64,000 nucleotides of DNA from Euphorbia lathyris. Taxonomy: Eukaryota > Streptophyta > Magnoliopsida > Malpighiales > Euphorbiaceae. The translations under genes and the position numbers were made by a program. Below the pieces are notes generated by a model. The model saw only the letters and a list, made by a program, of their open reading frames with translations. It was not told where the DNA came from and did no database searches. The stretch's first letter is position 1. Each line of letters begins with the position of its first letter. The stretch covers positions 73,623,256 to 73,687,255 of the forward strand of contig NC_088911.1 of assembly GCF_963576675.1 (NCBI RefSeq), written 5' to 3'. Below are positions 10,668 through 22,789 of this stretch, piece after piece.

Positions 10668-13600
10668 ATGGGTTGCATTTGCTCGAAAGCAACTCGAGCA
10701 AATGAACATGGACAAAACAACAATAAAGAAAAATCAAGAAAAGAATCAAAGAAATCTGCAGCTAAAAAAAGACAAGAAATAATTAATGAGAACAAAAGTG
10801 AAGATGATAATAATAACAATAGTAAGGAAGATGAGAAGAAAAAGAGCAATATTAACCTGTCAAGGCTATTGAGCTTAGGTGGAGGTGAAAGAGGAGCACA
10901 AGTGGTGGCCGGTTGGCCTTCTTGGCTTACTGCTGTTGCCGGAGAAGCAATCAATGGATGGGCTCCTCGAAGGGCTGAATCTTTTGAGAAGTTGGTTAAG
11001 GTTAATAATTACTTCATTTTCTTTGTTTGTTTCTTTTTAAGCATAGCATATAACATATGTACTGTTTTATAGGTTGGACAAGGAACATACAGTAATGTGT
11101 ACAAAGCTCGAGATCTAGAAACAAATAAAATAGTAGCATTGAAGAAGGTAAGATTCGCAACAATGGATCCAGAAAGTGTTCGGTTTATGGCAAGAGAAAT
11201 AATAATATTGAGAAAGCTTGATCATCCAAATGTAATGAAGCTTGAAGGAATAATAACTTCAAACATGTCTGGTAGTTTGTATCTAATATTTGAATACATG
11301 GAGCATGATCTAGCTGGACTTTTGGCAACACCAGGAGTTAGCTTCACAGAACCACAAATCAAATGTTATATGAAACAACTCTTTCATGGCCTACAACACT
11401 GCCACAGTCGAGGAGTATTGCACAGGGATATAAAAGGCTCTAATCTTCTATTAGACCAAAATGGGAATCTAAAGATTGCTGATTTTGGGTTGGCTACTTT
11501 TTTTAGTCCACCTCCAAACCAACCCCTAACTAGCCGTGTAGTAACACTTTGGTATAGGCCACCAGAACTTTTGCTAGGTGCCACCACTTATGGTGTTTCA
11601 GTGGATCTATGGAGCAGCGGTTGTATTCTTGCAGAATTGTTTGTTGGGAAGCCAATTATGCCTGGAAGAACAGAAGTAGAGCAACTGCATAAAATATTCA
11701 AGCTGTGTGGATCACCATCACAAGACTATTGGAAAAAATCAAAGCTACCAAATGCAACGGTATTCAAACCTCAACAGCCATATAAACGTCGTGTGGCTGA
11801 GACATTCACTCATTTCCCTTCTTCTGCTTTAGCCCTTTTAGATGTTCTACTTGCAGTTGAGCCTGACGCTCGTAAATCTGTTGATTTTGCACTTTCCACT
11901 CAGGTACCTACATTGCTTTTTTTTTTTTTTTTTAAATGTCATGAATTACCATTTTTCTATTTTTGTATTGTATAGTTCTTCATCAATGATCCTCTTCCAT
12001 GTGATCCATCTAGCTTGCCAAAGTACCCACCAACCAAAGAATTTGATGTCAAATTTCGAGACGATGGAAGGTTAGGACTATTAAAATATTTATTACTATT
12101 AAAATAATTATAAAAAATTTTGGATAACTTTTTAAACTATCTAAAATATTTATTACTATTAAAAAAACTATATAATTTTTTTGGGTAACTTTTATAAAAA
12201 TGCACAAAATTATTTCAATTTATAAACAAACCTATTTAAAATATTTAATGTGATAATGGAATAATTGTCAAATTAGTATATTCAAATTTTTTTTTATTAG
12301 ACAGAGATAAAACTTATCTAGCAGCATTAGAAATAAATTTACACTATTTCATACATTTGAGACAAATTTACACTTTCTAAAAAACGATAGAAGTAAATCA
12401 ACCTTATCCCCTAATATATAATTATATCTTATCAATACTTTCTCTTTTTAATTTTATTATATAAGTAAATACATATTAAAATTTAAAAAACATAAATTTT
12501 TTTTTAAATAAAAATAACAATCTTGTTTTTTTTTTTATCAAAGATAACTTAGAAATTCTAGGAATATGCGAGCACTTGATGAATTCAATTTTTTTTTTTT
12601 ATTGATTTTGATCATTTTTTTTATAGAATAAGGTACCAAAATAGGTTTAAGGTTTATGCGAAAGTACCAATTTATGCTCAACGTTCAAAATAGTACCAAT
12701 ATAAGCTTAACGTTTACAACATAATATCAATTTAGGCTTAACATTTATAAAATAGCACCAATTTAGACCTCACGTACAAAATAGCACCAATATAGGTTTA
12801 ACGTTTACAAAATAATACGAATTTAAGCTTAACGTTTACAAAATATAAACAATTTAAGCTAAACGTCAAAATTAAATTAATCATATTATATTCTTTCTCT
12901 ATTAACTTTATATGTTATCTTTTTATTTAGTTGTATATTCTTATTTATTATAATACAATTAATTAGTATTATTGTCCATTAAGATCTTATATATGTTTTT
13001 CATCAATGATTACTAAATTTCATTGTTCATGTAATATATGCAAACTAAAAGTAATTGAATATCCACAATATTTCGAACACTGACATGTATCAATATTATT
13101 TTACACGAGCCATGGAATTTAAGAGTCATGGAATGGTTGATGAAAAACAAATATAAGGTTTTAATGGGCAAGAATACTAATTAATTGTATTATAATAAAT
13201 AAGAAAATGGAACTAAATAAAAAGATAACATATAAAGTTAATAGGAAAAGAATATAATATGGTTAATTTAATTGTGACGTTTAGTTTAAATTGGATATAT
13301 TTTGTAAACGTTAAGTTTAAATTCGTATTATTTTGTAAACGTTAAGCTTATATTGGTGCTATTTTGTACGTGATGCCTAAATTGATGCTATATTATAAAC
13401 GTTAAGCCTAAATTGATATTATATTGTAAACGTTAAACCTATATTGGTGCTATTTTGAACGTTGAACCTAAATTGGTACTTTCCCAAAAACTTTAGACCT
13501 ATTTAGATACCTTATCCATTTTTTAAATACATTAAGCTTCTAATTTTTAAATATATGTTTATCATGCATAGAACGGTTAAAATAATATTGTTCTTGTAGA

Positions 13601-16142
13601 GTAAAATATATAATTATGAAACTGTGTTGCGTGTCAATTTATACATCAATTGACACATTAAGGGCCTGTTTGGTTCAGCTGTTAGCTAATAGTTGTTGCG
13701 GTTGCTGTTAGCAGTAAGCTGTTAGATGTTGCTATTTGTTATTAGCTGTTTAATTACTAGTGTTTGGTAAAATTATATTGAATTGTTGATATTCGGATTT
13801 AAAATGTCTAAAATGGACATATTTTAAATTAATCAACGATGAAATTATAAAAGGAAAAATGTGAAAAAATGCCCATAACGTTTACAACTAGAAATAATTT
13901 TACTCTTAACGTCTAAAATGATACAATTTTACCCATTATGCTAGCAGCTACAAGCAATTTTACCTTTAACATTGACAAGTTAGGTCGATTTCAGATATTA
14001 TTAGAAAACATAGATATTTTATTTTTTATTCTATACCAATTGCCCATAATCAGTAGTTCTAAAACAGAGATTTCATTTCATTTTATTTTTTTTGCGATTT
14101 AATAATAAAATTGAAAATTAATATTTATGAATTCGGCGAAATATTTGAACTTTTTTTATCCAACGCGTACAAAAGACAATATATATCTTTTTTATTTTCT
14201 TAAAAAAAAATCACGTCTAATTATATGTTTGTAATCTCTTACTAACAATGATAAAATGGTGTACATGTGAAGTGTAGATGACAATATCCATGACCAAAAA
14301 CAGACAGTTTGAGAAATTATTTCTCAAATTGACCCAACTTGTCAATGTTAGGGGTAAAAAATGTTAGAGTGGCTGCCAATATTAGGGGTATAATTGCATA
14401 ATTTTAGACGTTAAGGGTAAAATTGCTCCTAGCTATAAATGTTAAGAGTATTTTTGCACTTTATCTTACTATAAAATAAAAAATATGTTGCACAAATTAA
14501 TAAAAATAATCTATATAAAAAATAAAAAAATTATTGAACGCAACAAAACCTTGTTCTTCCGGTAATTATGTTTTAGAAATATAAATAATGTTAAAGAATA
14601 AACATATTTTATGAAAATAAGAAGGATAATTTTGTCAATAACATATAACTACAAACAGCTCCAAAACGCTCCAGTTTTCAGAGAAAATGCTAAACGTTGC
14701 GATTATAAAAACCTAACCAAACACTATATTTCCTGCGGTTTGAAGTGAAATGTTAAACCCTCATCCGAAAAGCTGAAACAAACACTCTCTAAAATAGTTA
14801 CATACCAACCGTTCCATTTACTCTAAATGGAATTTAAATCTTATACAACAAAATCATTAAAGAGAGATTTATTGAAAAATAAATATTAATGTACTAAAAA
14901 AATTAATGATACAGGGCTTAATGTGCGTATTTAAAAAATTAGATACTTAATATGTGATCATGCACTTAATATATCCCTCCCTTTAAAAAATTAAAGACTT
15001 AATGAATAACAAAATGGTTTGATCAAACATGCATTTTAACATTAATAGAATTTCTAAGTAATTAAATATTGTATAAAAAGGAAATTGTTATTTTTATTTT
15101 GAAAAAAATTAATGTTTTTAAATATTAATTATTAAAGTACTTAAATATTAAATAATATATATGCATTTAATTCATTGGGTGCTTAAATATGGAAAAAAAT
15201 CTTCTGTGCATTTTTTCTTAATTTTATTTTCTTATTATTGTCATCTCTCTAAGCAAGCATATGAAAACCCAAACTCATAATTGCTTTAAAAACTGGTGCA
15301 CTTTGTTCATCGAAGCTGAGCCTTATTTTCCAAAAAATAACATTTATGGCAGGCGAAAAGGATTTGGAGGCAAGGGAAATAGAAAAACTTCAAAAGAATC
15401 TAAAGCTATGGCACGCACCAATTCAGAGATGATACAACAGGTATTTCTCTTCAAAGTACAGTAAACAATGCAAATGCAAATGCTATGACTGAAACTGACA
15501 TTGTTTATCTGATACAGAAGGCACACAAGCAATCAAACCCTAAAGTCAGCAGCAATCCAGCAGAAGAAGAAGGGCAATCAAGAAATGTTTTTGCCAATTT
15601 AGGTCAATCTATGCATATGAGTCATGCCAACAAAAATTCAAGTTTCAGGGTTAATGGCCTATCATCTACTTCTCCTAAGCCCCAAATATTGACAAATCAG
15701 AGATCTTTTAGTCAGGCTCTTGTAGGAAGAGGCAATTCACACTTGGATAGTAGCAGTTCTACTTTGAATCCAAGATATAACAATCTTGAGGTTTCCTCTC
15801 ACCATATATTCAATAGGCAGAAGTTGTCCAACATGGAGGATCTATCCATGAATTTCAAATCCTCAAAGGTAAGTCAAAGACAAGGCTCAAATTCTATTGC
15901 TTTGTTTTAGAAAGAAAATAATTTGGCATACTGCATTAACATATCAGGATCCATTTTATAACAAAGGGAGAATTCACTGCTCTGGACCATTGACCAGCGG
16001 AGCAGGAGGAAACATCGACGAGATGCTGAAATTGCATGAGAAACACATCAAGGAAGTTGTTCGTAAAACAAAGGCTAACAAAACAGTAAATGCAAATGAA
16101 AAAAATGATTCACAATTATACATTGGGGAAAGAGGCAGATAG
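10668..16142 (+). CDS. CDK-like Ser/Thr protein kinase (At1g54610/IBS1 type), 6 exons
   Basis: Exons 10668-11000, 11073-11903, 11976-12070, 15353-15440, 15518-15868 and 15948-16142 have GT-AG borders and join in frame to 630 codons plus stop. The start at MGCICSK is chosen over an in-frame upstream ATG (10593) because it gives the family's N-myristoylation/palmitoylation motif, suggesting membrane attachment. Residues 20-75 are Lys/Glu/Asn-rich. The kinase domain has the glycine loop GQGTYSNVYKA (from 113), Lys135 in VALKK, a PESVRF helix in the PSTAIRE position, HRD 228-230, DFG 248-250, Thr269 in the activation loop and PPE 274-276, so all catalytic residues are present. A Ser/Asn-rich tail ends in HCSGPLTSGAGGN, a conserved C-terminal motif of this plant subfamily. 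The substrate is unknown. Intron 3 (12071-15352) is swollen by transposons. Confidence 0.9.
12630..13520. mobile_element. long foldback (inverted-repeat) element in kinase intron 3
   Basis: The left arm (about 12630-13010) and right arm (about 13138-13520) are inverted copies about 380 bp long with scattered mismatches, separated by about 125 bp. The outer part of each arm is itself made of about 35-bp direct repeats of the type ACGTTTACAAAATA..CCAATTTAGGCTTA. The ends resemble ATAAGGTACC. There is no coding sequence and I could not fix a target duplication. It fits a MITE/foldback class element. Confidence 0.75.
13661..14790. mobile_element. non-autonomous hAT-like element in kinase intron 3
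   Basis: The left end AGGGCCTGTTTGGTTCAGCT matches, inverted, the right end (AGAGTGTTTGTTTCAGCTT on the minus strand at about 14770-14790). This terminal type is common in plant hAT-derived MITEs. The interior has no transposase and carries a second inverted-repeat element. No perfect 8-bp target duplication was seen, so the exact ends are uncertain. Confidence 0.55.
13855..14470. mobile_element. foldback element nested in the hAT-like element
   Basis: The arms at about 13855-14000 and 14315-14470 are inverted copies. Both carry blocks such as CAATTTTACCCTTAACGTCT and TTAACATTGACAAGTT with their complements in order. They are separated by about 300 bp of AT-rich sequence. No coding and no clear target duplication. 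Confidence 0.65.
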
Positions 16143-16291
16143 CCTATTCTTTTGGTTTCTAGATTGCATTTGCGAGCTTCAAAGGATTGGCTCACTGGTC
16201 AAATTGGACCCAATCATGTTTTTCGACAAATCAACCAATTTTATATACAAAATCTTAATTTTGGAAAACATTGACCACATTTGAAGATTGA
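16143..16291. other. kinase gene 3' flank
   Basis: Short downstream region that probably holds the kinase 3' UTR. No certain poly(A) signal was picked. Confidence 0.3.
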
Positions 16292-16490
16292 TCAGTTGAA
16301 TTCAGCATCACAAAAAGTAGAGAGTAGCATAGAAAAAGTGTCTTTGGTCTTTGGTTTTAATTCGTCAAGCATACTATGTACAGCTGCAAAATTAAAATAG
16401 TCTATGCATTTCTTTTCCTCACTTGATTCAAAATATTCCTCAAAATCAGTTAGGTTTAAAGTCCTATAATCCAAAAAATAAGAAATTAAT
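16292..16490 (-). CDS. possible terminal exon of an unrecognised gene
   Basis: On the minus strand a T-rich tract and TTATAG (about 16467-16472) precede an open stretch containing NLTDFEEYFESSEEKKCIDY and FNFAAVHSMLDELKPKTKDT, ending in a stop at 16292. The composition (acidic, balanced, non-repetitive) looks protein-like and convergent to the kinase gene. The upstream minus-strand region 16500-16830 has pyrimidine tracts and could hold earlier exons, but none can be joined. I do not recognise the family, and chance openness over 60 codons cannot be excluded. Confidence 0.3.
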
Positions 16491-17334
16491 TGAAACTAGA
16501 GAGATTTAGGGCAGTTTCCATGAATTGAAACATGATAAAAAAAACATGAAAATCCTTGAGGATGCCCAATAAAAACAATTATAGGCCGGGTGAAATAGAG
16601 TTGTCATGTTTAAGAAATTCAATGAGAACCCATTGGATCGGCCGGAAAAGCTGAAAGAAATAAATTGAAAAGAAAGAAGATGTATTAGAACCTTTCATGC
16701 GATTGCAAAGCAACGATCAAATGCGAAAGGAAATAACTGTTTCTTTTTCTATTTGCCCGCAACGGAACAAGAACGGCACCTTTGTTCTCCGCTCTGTTCT
16801 CTCTAAAGGCATTGAGGACCACAAACCCTACTCTTCCTATTATATATACTCAAGAATTCTCTATTTTACCCTTCTATTTTGTCAATAATACCATCTATGA
16901 AAGACTTTAAAACTCATGGACTTCTTTGATTTTTCCTCATGCCGGGTATGGATACTATATTCTTACCTAAAAAATTTATAACTTTTTAAAATAACAAAAG
17001 CTATCATTTTTTTTTTTTTTTTTGTTAATTTCAAATAAAACTGTTTTACATTTTTACAAATCGGTTTTTGTAGTTGGTAAAATTCTATTAATCGAGTTTT
17101 ATATTCAAAACTACCTTTTATGATCATCAGGAGCTTAATGCGATAAAAAATAAAAGATCGAAAACTTAACATGTCCAAATAAAATGTCAATGACTTAATA
17201 CACCAAAATATGAAAGATAAATGGCATCAGAATGCTTTTAAATCTCATGTTTGCCTTTTGTACGAGATAATTCCTAGCTTAATTATTGTGATAAATAATT
17301 GTAATTATATCCAGGAAAAATTCTATCTTTATCC
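16491..17334. other. intergenic, no feature supported
   Basis: AT-rich with a poly-T run at 17009-17022. If the exon at 16292-16490 is real, its 5' exons or UTR would be here. Confidence 0.3.
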
Positions 17335-17570
17335 TTTTTTTTTTAGGAAAATGGAAACTTTATTAAGAATTTTCAAGCAAAACGTTACAAAGAAAATGAG
17401 AGAACATGAGCTCACACTCCACAATCAGACTTACGGCCACTCACTCAAGAGTCACTATTTACTAAGCTCATGAAGACTCTCACCTGTCTCCAAGCAGGCC
17501 TATAGAGTTATGGATCAACAACACGAGGCATTACCCACCTACATAGATGCCTTTAGATAGTAGGGGTAAA
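17335..17570 (-). mobile_element. LINE 3' end fragment
   Basis: The minus strand reads TTTTGTAACG, then later TTAATAAAGTTTCCATTTTCC followed by a poly-A run (17333-17345 on the plus strand as T). This is the usual 3' end of plant L1-type LINEs. Only the 3' UTR is present. Confidence 0.55.
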
Positions 17571-17859
17571 AGGCAAAACTTTTGTTGAAAAACAATTTCC
17601 ACTAAGTTTTTAATTATGACAAAAATCACATTTAAGGATTTAAATTCTCATAAGTATTTAATTGAGAAATTATTATACTAATGGGTTTGCTAGGTGTTGA
17701 AATATAAACTCTAAGTATAATTGTCAAAGGCCCAATAGCCTTAAAAGGCCCTAACAATATAAAAGGCCCAACTACATAAATGTTTATTCGAAATTAGAAG
17801 TCAGAAGACAAGATTCAAGAGAATCAAAGTCAACTTACAGGCATTTCTGGAATTTTATA

Positions 17860-18640
17860 CTGATGGGTTTGCAGCAATCCCTGTTTACTATGACCAACTG
17901 TCCGCCCATTAATGCCTCCCTTGATTTCCCATACCCACTGGCTTCCGACCGTGAGCTATTAGCCTTTAGACTACTTATTAGGCCTCTCTATAGTGGTAAG
18001 AACAAGACCTGGCCTAGGTATACTCCTTTATGGAGGGACTAGATTAACCGGTTGTCACCCTTGTTTGCCCCTCAGTGGCAAAAACAACAAATTAAGGACT
18101 TCATTGATTTGACTGCCCAGCCAATCCAGTTTTCTGAGGTTCTGGTATTTGGTGCATTGTCCATGTGGTGTATCTCCTACAATTCCTTCATCTTCTCTGG
18201 GGGCCAATGTCCATCACCCTTCGAGATATACTTGCTCTGGCCCATTTGCTAATTCTTGGGCTGGACTTCCCTTGCATGATCACCACAGAGGCCTCTCCCA
18301 ATTTCAATGTCACACCTTTCAATTATTATAAGATGATTGCTTCCTATGCTTCTCTCATGGCAGAACAAACTCCGACTGAGGATGAACATATTGCCTTCTT
18401 ATGGGTTCTGCTGAACAAGTATGTGCTCTTCCCCTTCGGTGGGGTACGACTCTAGACTCTCTTGCAGTGGCTAAGGTCCTAGCTTCCGGAGCCACCTTTG
18501 CTTTTGGCAAGATCCTGTTGGGATATGTTTTTCATCAGATTCAGCAATCAATCATCAGTGAGCCATTCACCAAGCTAAGTGGAGGTGTCCGAGATTTCAA
18601 TTTTTCATTAAAAGCAAGTTGTTTTACCTAAAAAGGGAAT
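17860..18640 (+). pseudogene. plant mobile domain (PMD) transposon relic
   Basis: Three overlapping frames give a run of blocks similar to the plant mobile domain of transposon proteins: FPYPLASDRELLAFRLL, then QIKDFIDLTAQPIQFSEVLV, MSITLRDILALAHLLILGLD, TEDEHIAFLWVLLNKYVLFP and LDSLAVAKVLASGATFAFGK. The blocks lie in the right order but need frame changes near 18160 and 18440 and cross a stop near 18043. Such domains occur in MULE and Gypsy elements; which one gave this copy is unclear. Confidence 0.6.
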
Positions 18641-19424
18641 GAGTATGTTTTTATAATAAAAAGACCAATCACTGGTCTAGTTATTCTTATTTTGATCCCC
18701 TTCTCATGATCAATTCACTTTCTTATCTTGTATGATCGTTTCTAAACTTGATCATATACAAAAAAAAAAAACAAATATTAGTTCATATATAATAATCTCA
18801 TTTTCCTTTAAACAACTTGCTCAAATATCTTTTATGCAGATTTTTGTAAATATTTTTAGTGCTATATTTTTAACGCTATTTCACTTTTTGACACACCCTT
18901 AACCTTAACCACATTACAATCCGAACTTCGAGATTGTTTTTGATATTGTTTGAGTCTTAGCAATGTAGAGGTATTCAGATGAACGTGCAAACTCACCTGT
19001 AACTTTAGGCAAATGTAAAGATGAGAGTAAACGCCGAGCCACCTAAATATTGTGTGATTGAGTGAACAATTTTCAGTGAGGTGTTTATTTGGTTTTGTCC
19101 CTTGAACTCGTTTAATTAAGCATGTCTCATTTCCCTTAAAAGTATGGCCTTTGCTAAATCAAATTGCAGCTTTTGGGCATTGTGTGAAGAGGTTTGATAG
19201 GGGTCAAAACCCCCTATATTTTAGTACGATTTTAAGAATTATTTTGTATCTTTTATTGTCTTTTATTGTCTATTTATTTACTTTAATAGTAATTTATCTT
19301 TGTTTTGTCAATTTTGGGTTTTAAATTATTTTTTTAGCATTTTGTTGTTGTTGTTGTTTGTTAAATATTCCTAACTTGATCAATTATTTTGCCACTTTTA
19401 ATAAATTAATCTTCTATATGTTAT
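18641..19424. other. intergenic AT-rich DNA
   Basis: No coding or repeat feature can be supported except the left target duplication of the L1 insertion at 19408-19424. Confidence 0.4.
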
Positions 19425-22133
19425 AAAGGCGAATGGAGGAAAATAATGTTTACATGTTCGGAAATCATTCAGCAAGCTTACTCAAAAAACCTAGACCTAT
19501 GGCTTGTGATACGCAAATTGCGCAGGAGGGGGTAAGAACAGATTTCACTCAAATTATCTCTAAGGTGCTTGCTAACCGACTTAAGAAAGTCCTCCCTTGT
19601 CTCATATCTGAGAATCAATCTGCATTTATTAAAGGTCGTTCTATTCATGATAATATTCATATTGCTTTTGAGGTGATTCACAATATGAAAAGGAATCTGA
19701 CCAGGAAGAAAGGGGAGGTGGCACTCAAAATTGACATCAGCAAGGCCTATGATAGGGTAAATTGGGATTATTTATCTGCATTATTGGACAAATTGGGTTT
19801 TGATCATGTCTGGATTAAATATACAATGCTTTGCGTCACCACGGTGAGGTATTCGATCAAGGTGAATGATAGGATTGTTGGTCCCATATCTCCTAAAAGG
19901 GGTCTGAGATAGGGTGACCCTTTATCTCCGTATTTATTCCTGATCTGTGTGGAAGGTCTCTCAGCTCTTATCTCACACTCTGAACGGAAAGGAAAGGTGC
20001 ACGGAGTCAGAGTCTGTCGACGTGCTCCTCCTATTTCTCATCTATTGTTTGCTGATGACGCCTTTCTGTTCTTTCGTGCTAATTTTGAGGAATGTCGGGA
20101 GATGAAACGAATTTTATCAGTTTATGAGGAAGCTTCGGGGCAAGCGGTAAATTTTACAAAGTCTGGCATCTTATGCAGTAGTAATGTTGATTCGCTGTTT
20201 GCAGAGGGCATTTCTAGTATTTTGGGGGTTACTCAGCCTCTTGACACTAGACGCTACCTTGGGCTTCCATCATTAGTGGGGCGGAAGAAAAGGGCTATAT
20301 TCGCCCAATTGAAAGACAGATTGTGGAAGAAATTGAAAAAATGGAGTAATAAGCCCCTGTCTAAAGCGGGACGAGCAACTTTGATACGAGCTGTGGGACA
20401 TGCCATCCCTATTTATTACATGAGTATCTTTCTGATACCAATTTCAACGGCCGAGGAGCTTCAACGCATGTTAAATTCCTTTTGGTGGGGAAATAAAAAT
20501 GATGGGGCCCGTGGAATTAATTGGATGGCCTGGGAGAAGTTATGTGTCGCGAAGGAGGAGGGAGGCCTGGGATATCGGGACTTCACTGCTTTTAATTTAG
20601 CACTATTGGGAAACACAAGGGTGGCGATTACAGTCATCTCCAGATTCTCTTGTCAGTAAAATTTTCAAAGCCAAATATTATCCTGATGGGGATTTCTTGG
20701 AAGCAAGATTAGGACACTCTCCTAGCTTCATTTGGCGGAGTATCTGGAGTTCTCAATTTTTTCTTAAGTTGGGAAGTAGATGGAAGATCGGAAATGGGCA
20801 GTCCATTAATGTCTGGAATGATAGATGGTTGAGAGACGAACTGCATGCAAAAATCACCTCACCTAGAATTGAGGGCCTGGAGGAACTGAAAGTAAGCGAC
20901 TTATTTATTCCAAACTCTGTCGATTGGGACTTTGACCTTCTAGAGGAATTGTTTTCTGAAGCTGATATTGCTGCTATCAGTCGAGCTTCGATACACGTCG
21001 CAAACAGGAGGGATGAAATAATCTGGAATGAGTCGAAATCGGGCCTTTACACAGTCAGGAATGCATATTGGACGACCATGAGGGAGGGTGGGATTTCTCA
21101 AAGCTTCAGAGTTGATGGAGATTGGCAAGGGATTTGGAAAGCTGAGGTTCCGTTCAAAATTCACTACTTTTGTTGGAGGTTTGTCCGTAACTGTATTCCT
21201 ACTCGAGTCCGATTAAGGAATAGAGGGGTGGATCTGGCTGATGACTGTGTGATGTGTTCACTTGATATTGAAGATGTTTGGCACCTCTTCTGGTTATGCC
21301 CAAAAGCCCAACAATTGTGGTGAGAAGCGGGCCTGTTTAATGAACTGAATAACTTGGCTGCGGATGCGGACAATTTCTCACATCTGTTTTTTTTTTACTT
21401 TTGCAGGTTAGGGAGTCCAGGACGTTTTCAGCTCTTTATGGTTCTCCTTTGGTGCTGGTGGCGTGCGAGAAACGAACTGCTCTGGAAATAGACGAGCAGC
21501 CAGACGTCAAACATTATCAGTAATGGACGGCGGACATTGGAGGAGTGGCAGCTTGCTCAGCGTCGAAGGAGCATCTCTAACAGCAGGTCGCCCCTCTCTT
21601 CGTGTGTAGGACGATGGCACCGCTCGTCCCCGCAGGTCCTTTCGTGCTATACCGGAAGGAAGCACTTTTACCATTCTAGGAAAATCTGGATGCAGCGCGG
21701 CGCTAAGGCGAGCAGACGGTTCCTTCATATCAGCTCGGACGAATACAATTGAAGGGCTAATGGACAACCGCGAGGGAGAGGCCTTGGCTATTCTCCAAGC
21801 TATACATTAGCTTACCGAGAGAGGAGAAACAAACGTTATTCTTAAAAGCGACTCCCAAGTGACAGTACACGCCATTCAATCCAATCATCTTGACGTTTCA
21901 GAATTTGGAGATATTATTGGTTAGATTCGCAACTTATTATCGACACACAGAGGCTTCTCAATCTGCTTTATTCGCAGACTAGCAAATGGCCTTGCCCATG
22001 CTTTTGCAAGAGCAACCTCACAATATGTTAGTCCGTTCTTTTTTTATGCTATTCCGAGTTTTGTTCCTTTATCCGCTTTGAATTTTTGTAACGCTTTGAT
22101 TCATTAATGAAGGTAATTTTCAAAAAAAAAAAA
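19425..22133 (+). mobile_element. 5'-truncated L1-type LINE with 17-bp target duplication
   Basis: The insert is bounded by perfect 17-bp direct repeats AATCTTCTATATGTTAT at 19408-19424 and 22134-22150, and ends in an A-run (22122-22133). It keeps the 3' two thirds of ORF2 (reverse transcriptase, zf-RVT region, RNase H remnants) and a 3' UTR with TTTTGTAACGCTTTGATTCA. The 5' truncation point lies inside ORF2, the usual outcome of target-primed reverse transcription. The first about 120 bases after the truncation do not read as RT and may be rearranged. Confidence 0.9.
19527..22030 (+). pseudogene. LINE ORF2 reverse transcriptase/RNase H, broken
   Basis: Reading begins at IISKVLANRLKKVLPCLI and ENQSAFIKGRSIHDNI, then the RT palm DISKAYDRVNWDYL. 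A CAG-to-TAG stop occurs at 19910-19912 just before GDPLSPYLF. The catalytic FADD box is kept in SHLLFADDAFLFFRANFEE (near 20040). A frame change at about 20610-20640 separates this from the C-terminal zf-RVT part (KIHYFCWRFVRNCIPTRVRL, DDCVMCSLDIEDVWHLFW). After 21323 RNase H remnants (REGEALAILQAIH, VILKSDSQVTV) are in several frames. Not functional. Confidence 0.85.
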
Positions 22134-22150
22134 AATCTTCTATATGTTAT

Positions 22151-22421
22151 TTTGAGTTGTGCCCAAAATTAAGAAATTAACCTACAAAAAATAAATCAAT
22201 TTTGACTTAGTAATTAAAAAATATTTTTGGTATGATAATTAAATAATTTTGGGTGAATTATCTAAATAATATATTATGAGATTATGTGCAGATTTTTAGA
22301 GATAAATGTGAAGATTTTTAAGGTTTAGAAGTAAGAGCCTTTTTTACCAGATTCATTGGACTCAGCCTTTCTGGCCAGATTCATTGAATCTACTCACAAG
22401 TTCAAATTCAAATAAAAATAA
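22151..22421. other. intergenic, nothing recognised
   Basis: AT-rich flank between the L1 target duplication and the MULE-like arm. Confidence 0.4.
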
Positions 22422-22640
22422 GGGAAAAGTATAAAAATAAATCTTGTGGTTACACCTGTTTTCGAACAACACCCATATGGTTTAAAAGTTTGCAAAATGG
22501 TAACTTGAGGTTCATTCCGTTAGCAAACACATACCAAATTGACTAACAATGTTAAAAGTCAAAGGCAAAAGAGTTAATTTGGTTCTTATATTTATTTATT
22601 TTATAAATTAACCCCTTTATTATCTAATTATCATAAAAAA
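22422..22640 (+). repeat. orphan terminal arm of a MULE-like element
   Basis: The start AGGGAAAAGTATAAAAATAA and the following GTGGTTACACCTGTTTTC, TTTGCAAAATGGTA.. CATTCCGTTAGCAAAC match the terminal inverted repeats of the element at 26740-27839. The partner arm is not visible on the right, where a Gypsy fragment begins at about 22790, so this copy is truncated. Confidence 0.6.
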
Positions 22641-22789
22641 AACTCAAAATAAAAAAATAAAAATCAATTACACCATTCGACCTTTGATGCAAGCAAAAGT
22701 AGGAGATGAAGATGGTTGGAGAGAAATTAGGAAGATAACCGAGTTGAAGATAACCCATTGTAGGTGTAGTGTTTGTCCATGGTTTTGAA

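Noticed and set aside
10616..10954. 112-codon minus-strand frame opposite kinase exon 1
   Set aside because: Shadow of the Lys/Glu/Asn-rich coding strand (gives Leu/Ser/Phe runs); the plus strand has the myristoylation start and family match.
18149..18631. Independent small genes in three overlapping frames
   Set aside because: The pieces are successive parts of one frame-shifted plant mobile domain relic.
21507..21767. Two opposing frames of 70-86 codons at the LINE 3' part
   Set aside because: Both lie in decayed LINE RNase H region; no coherent domain.
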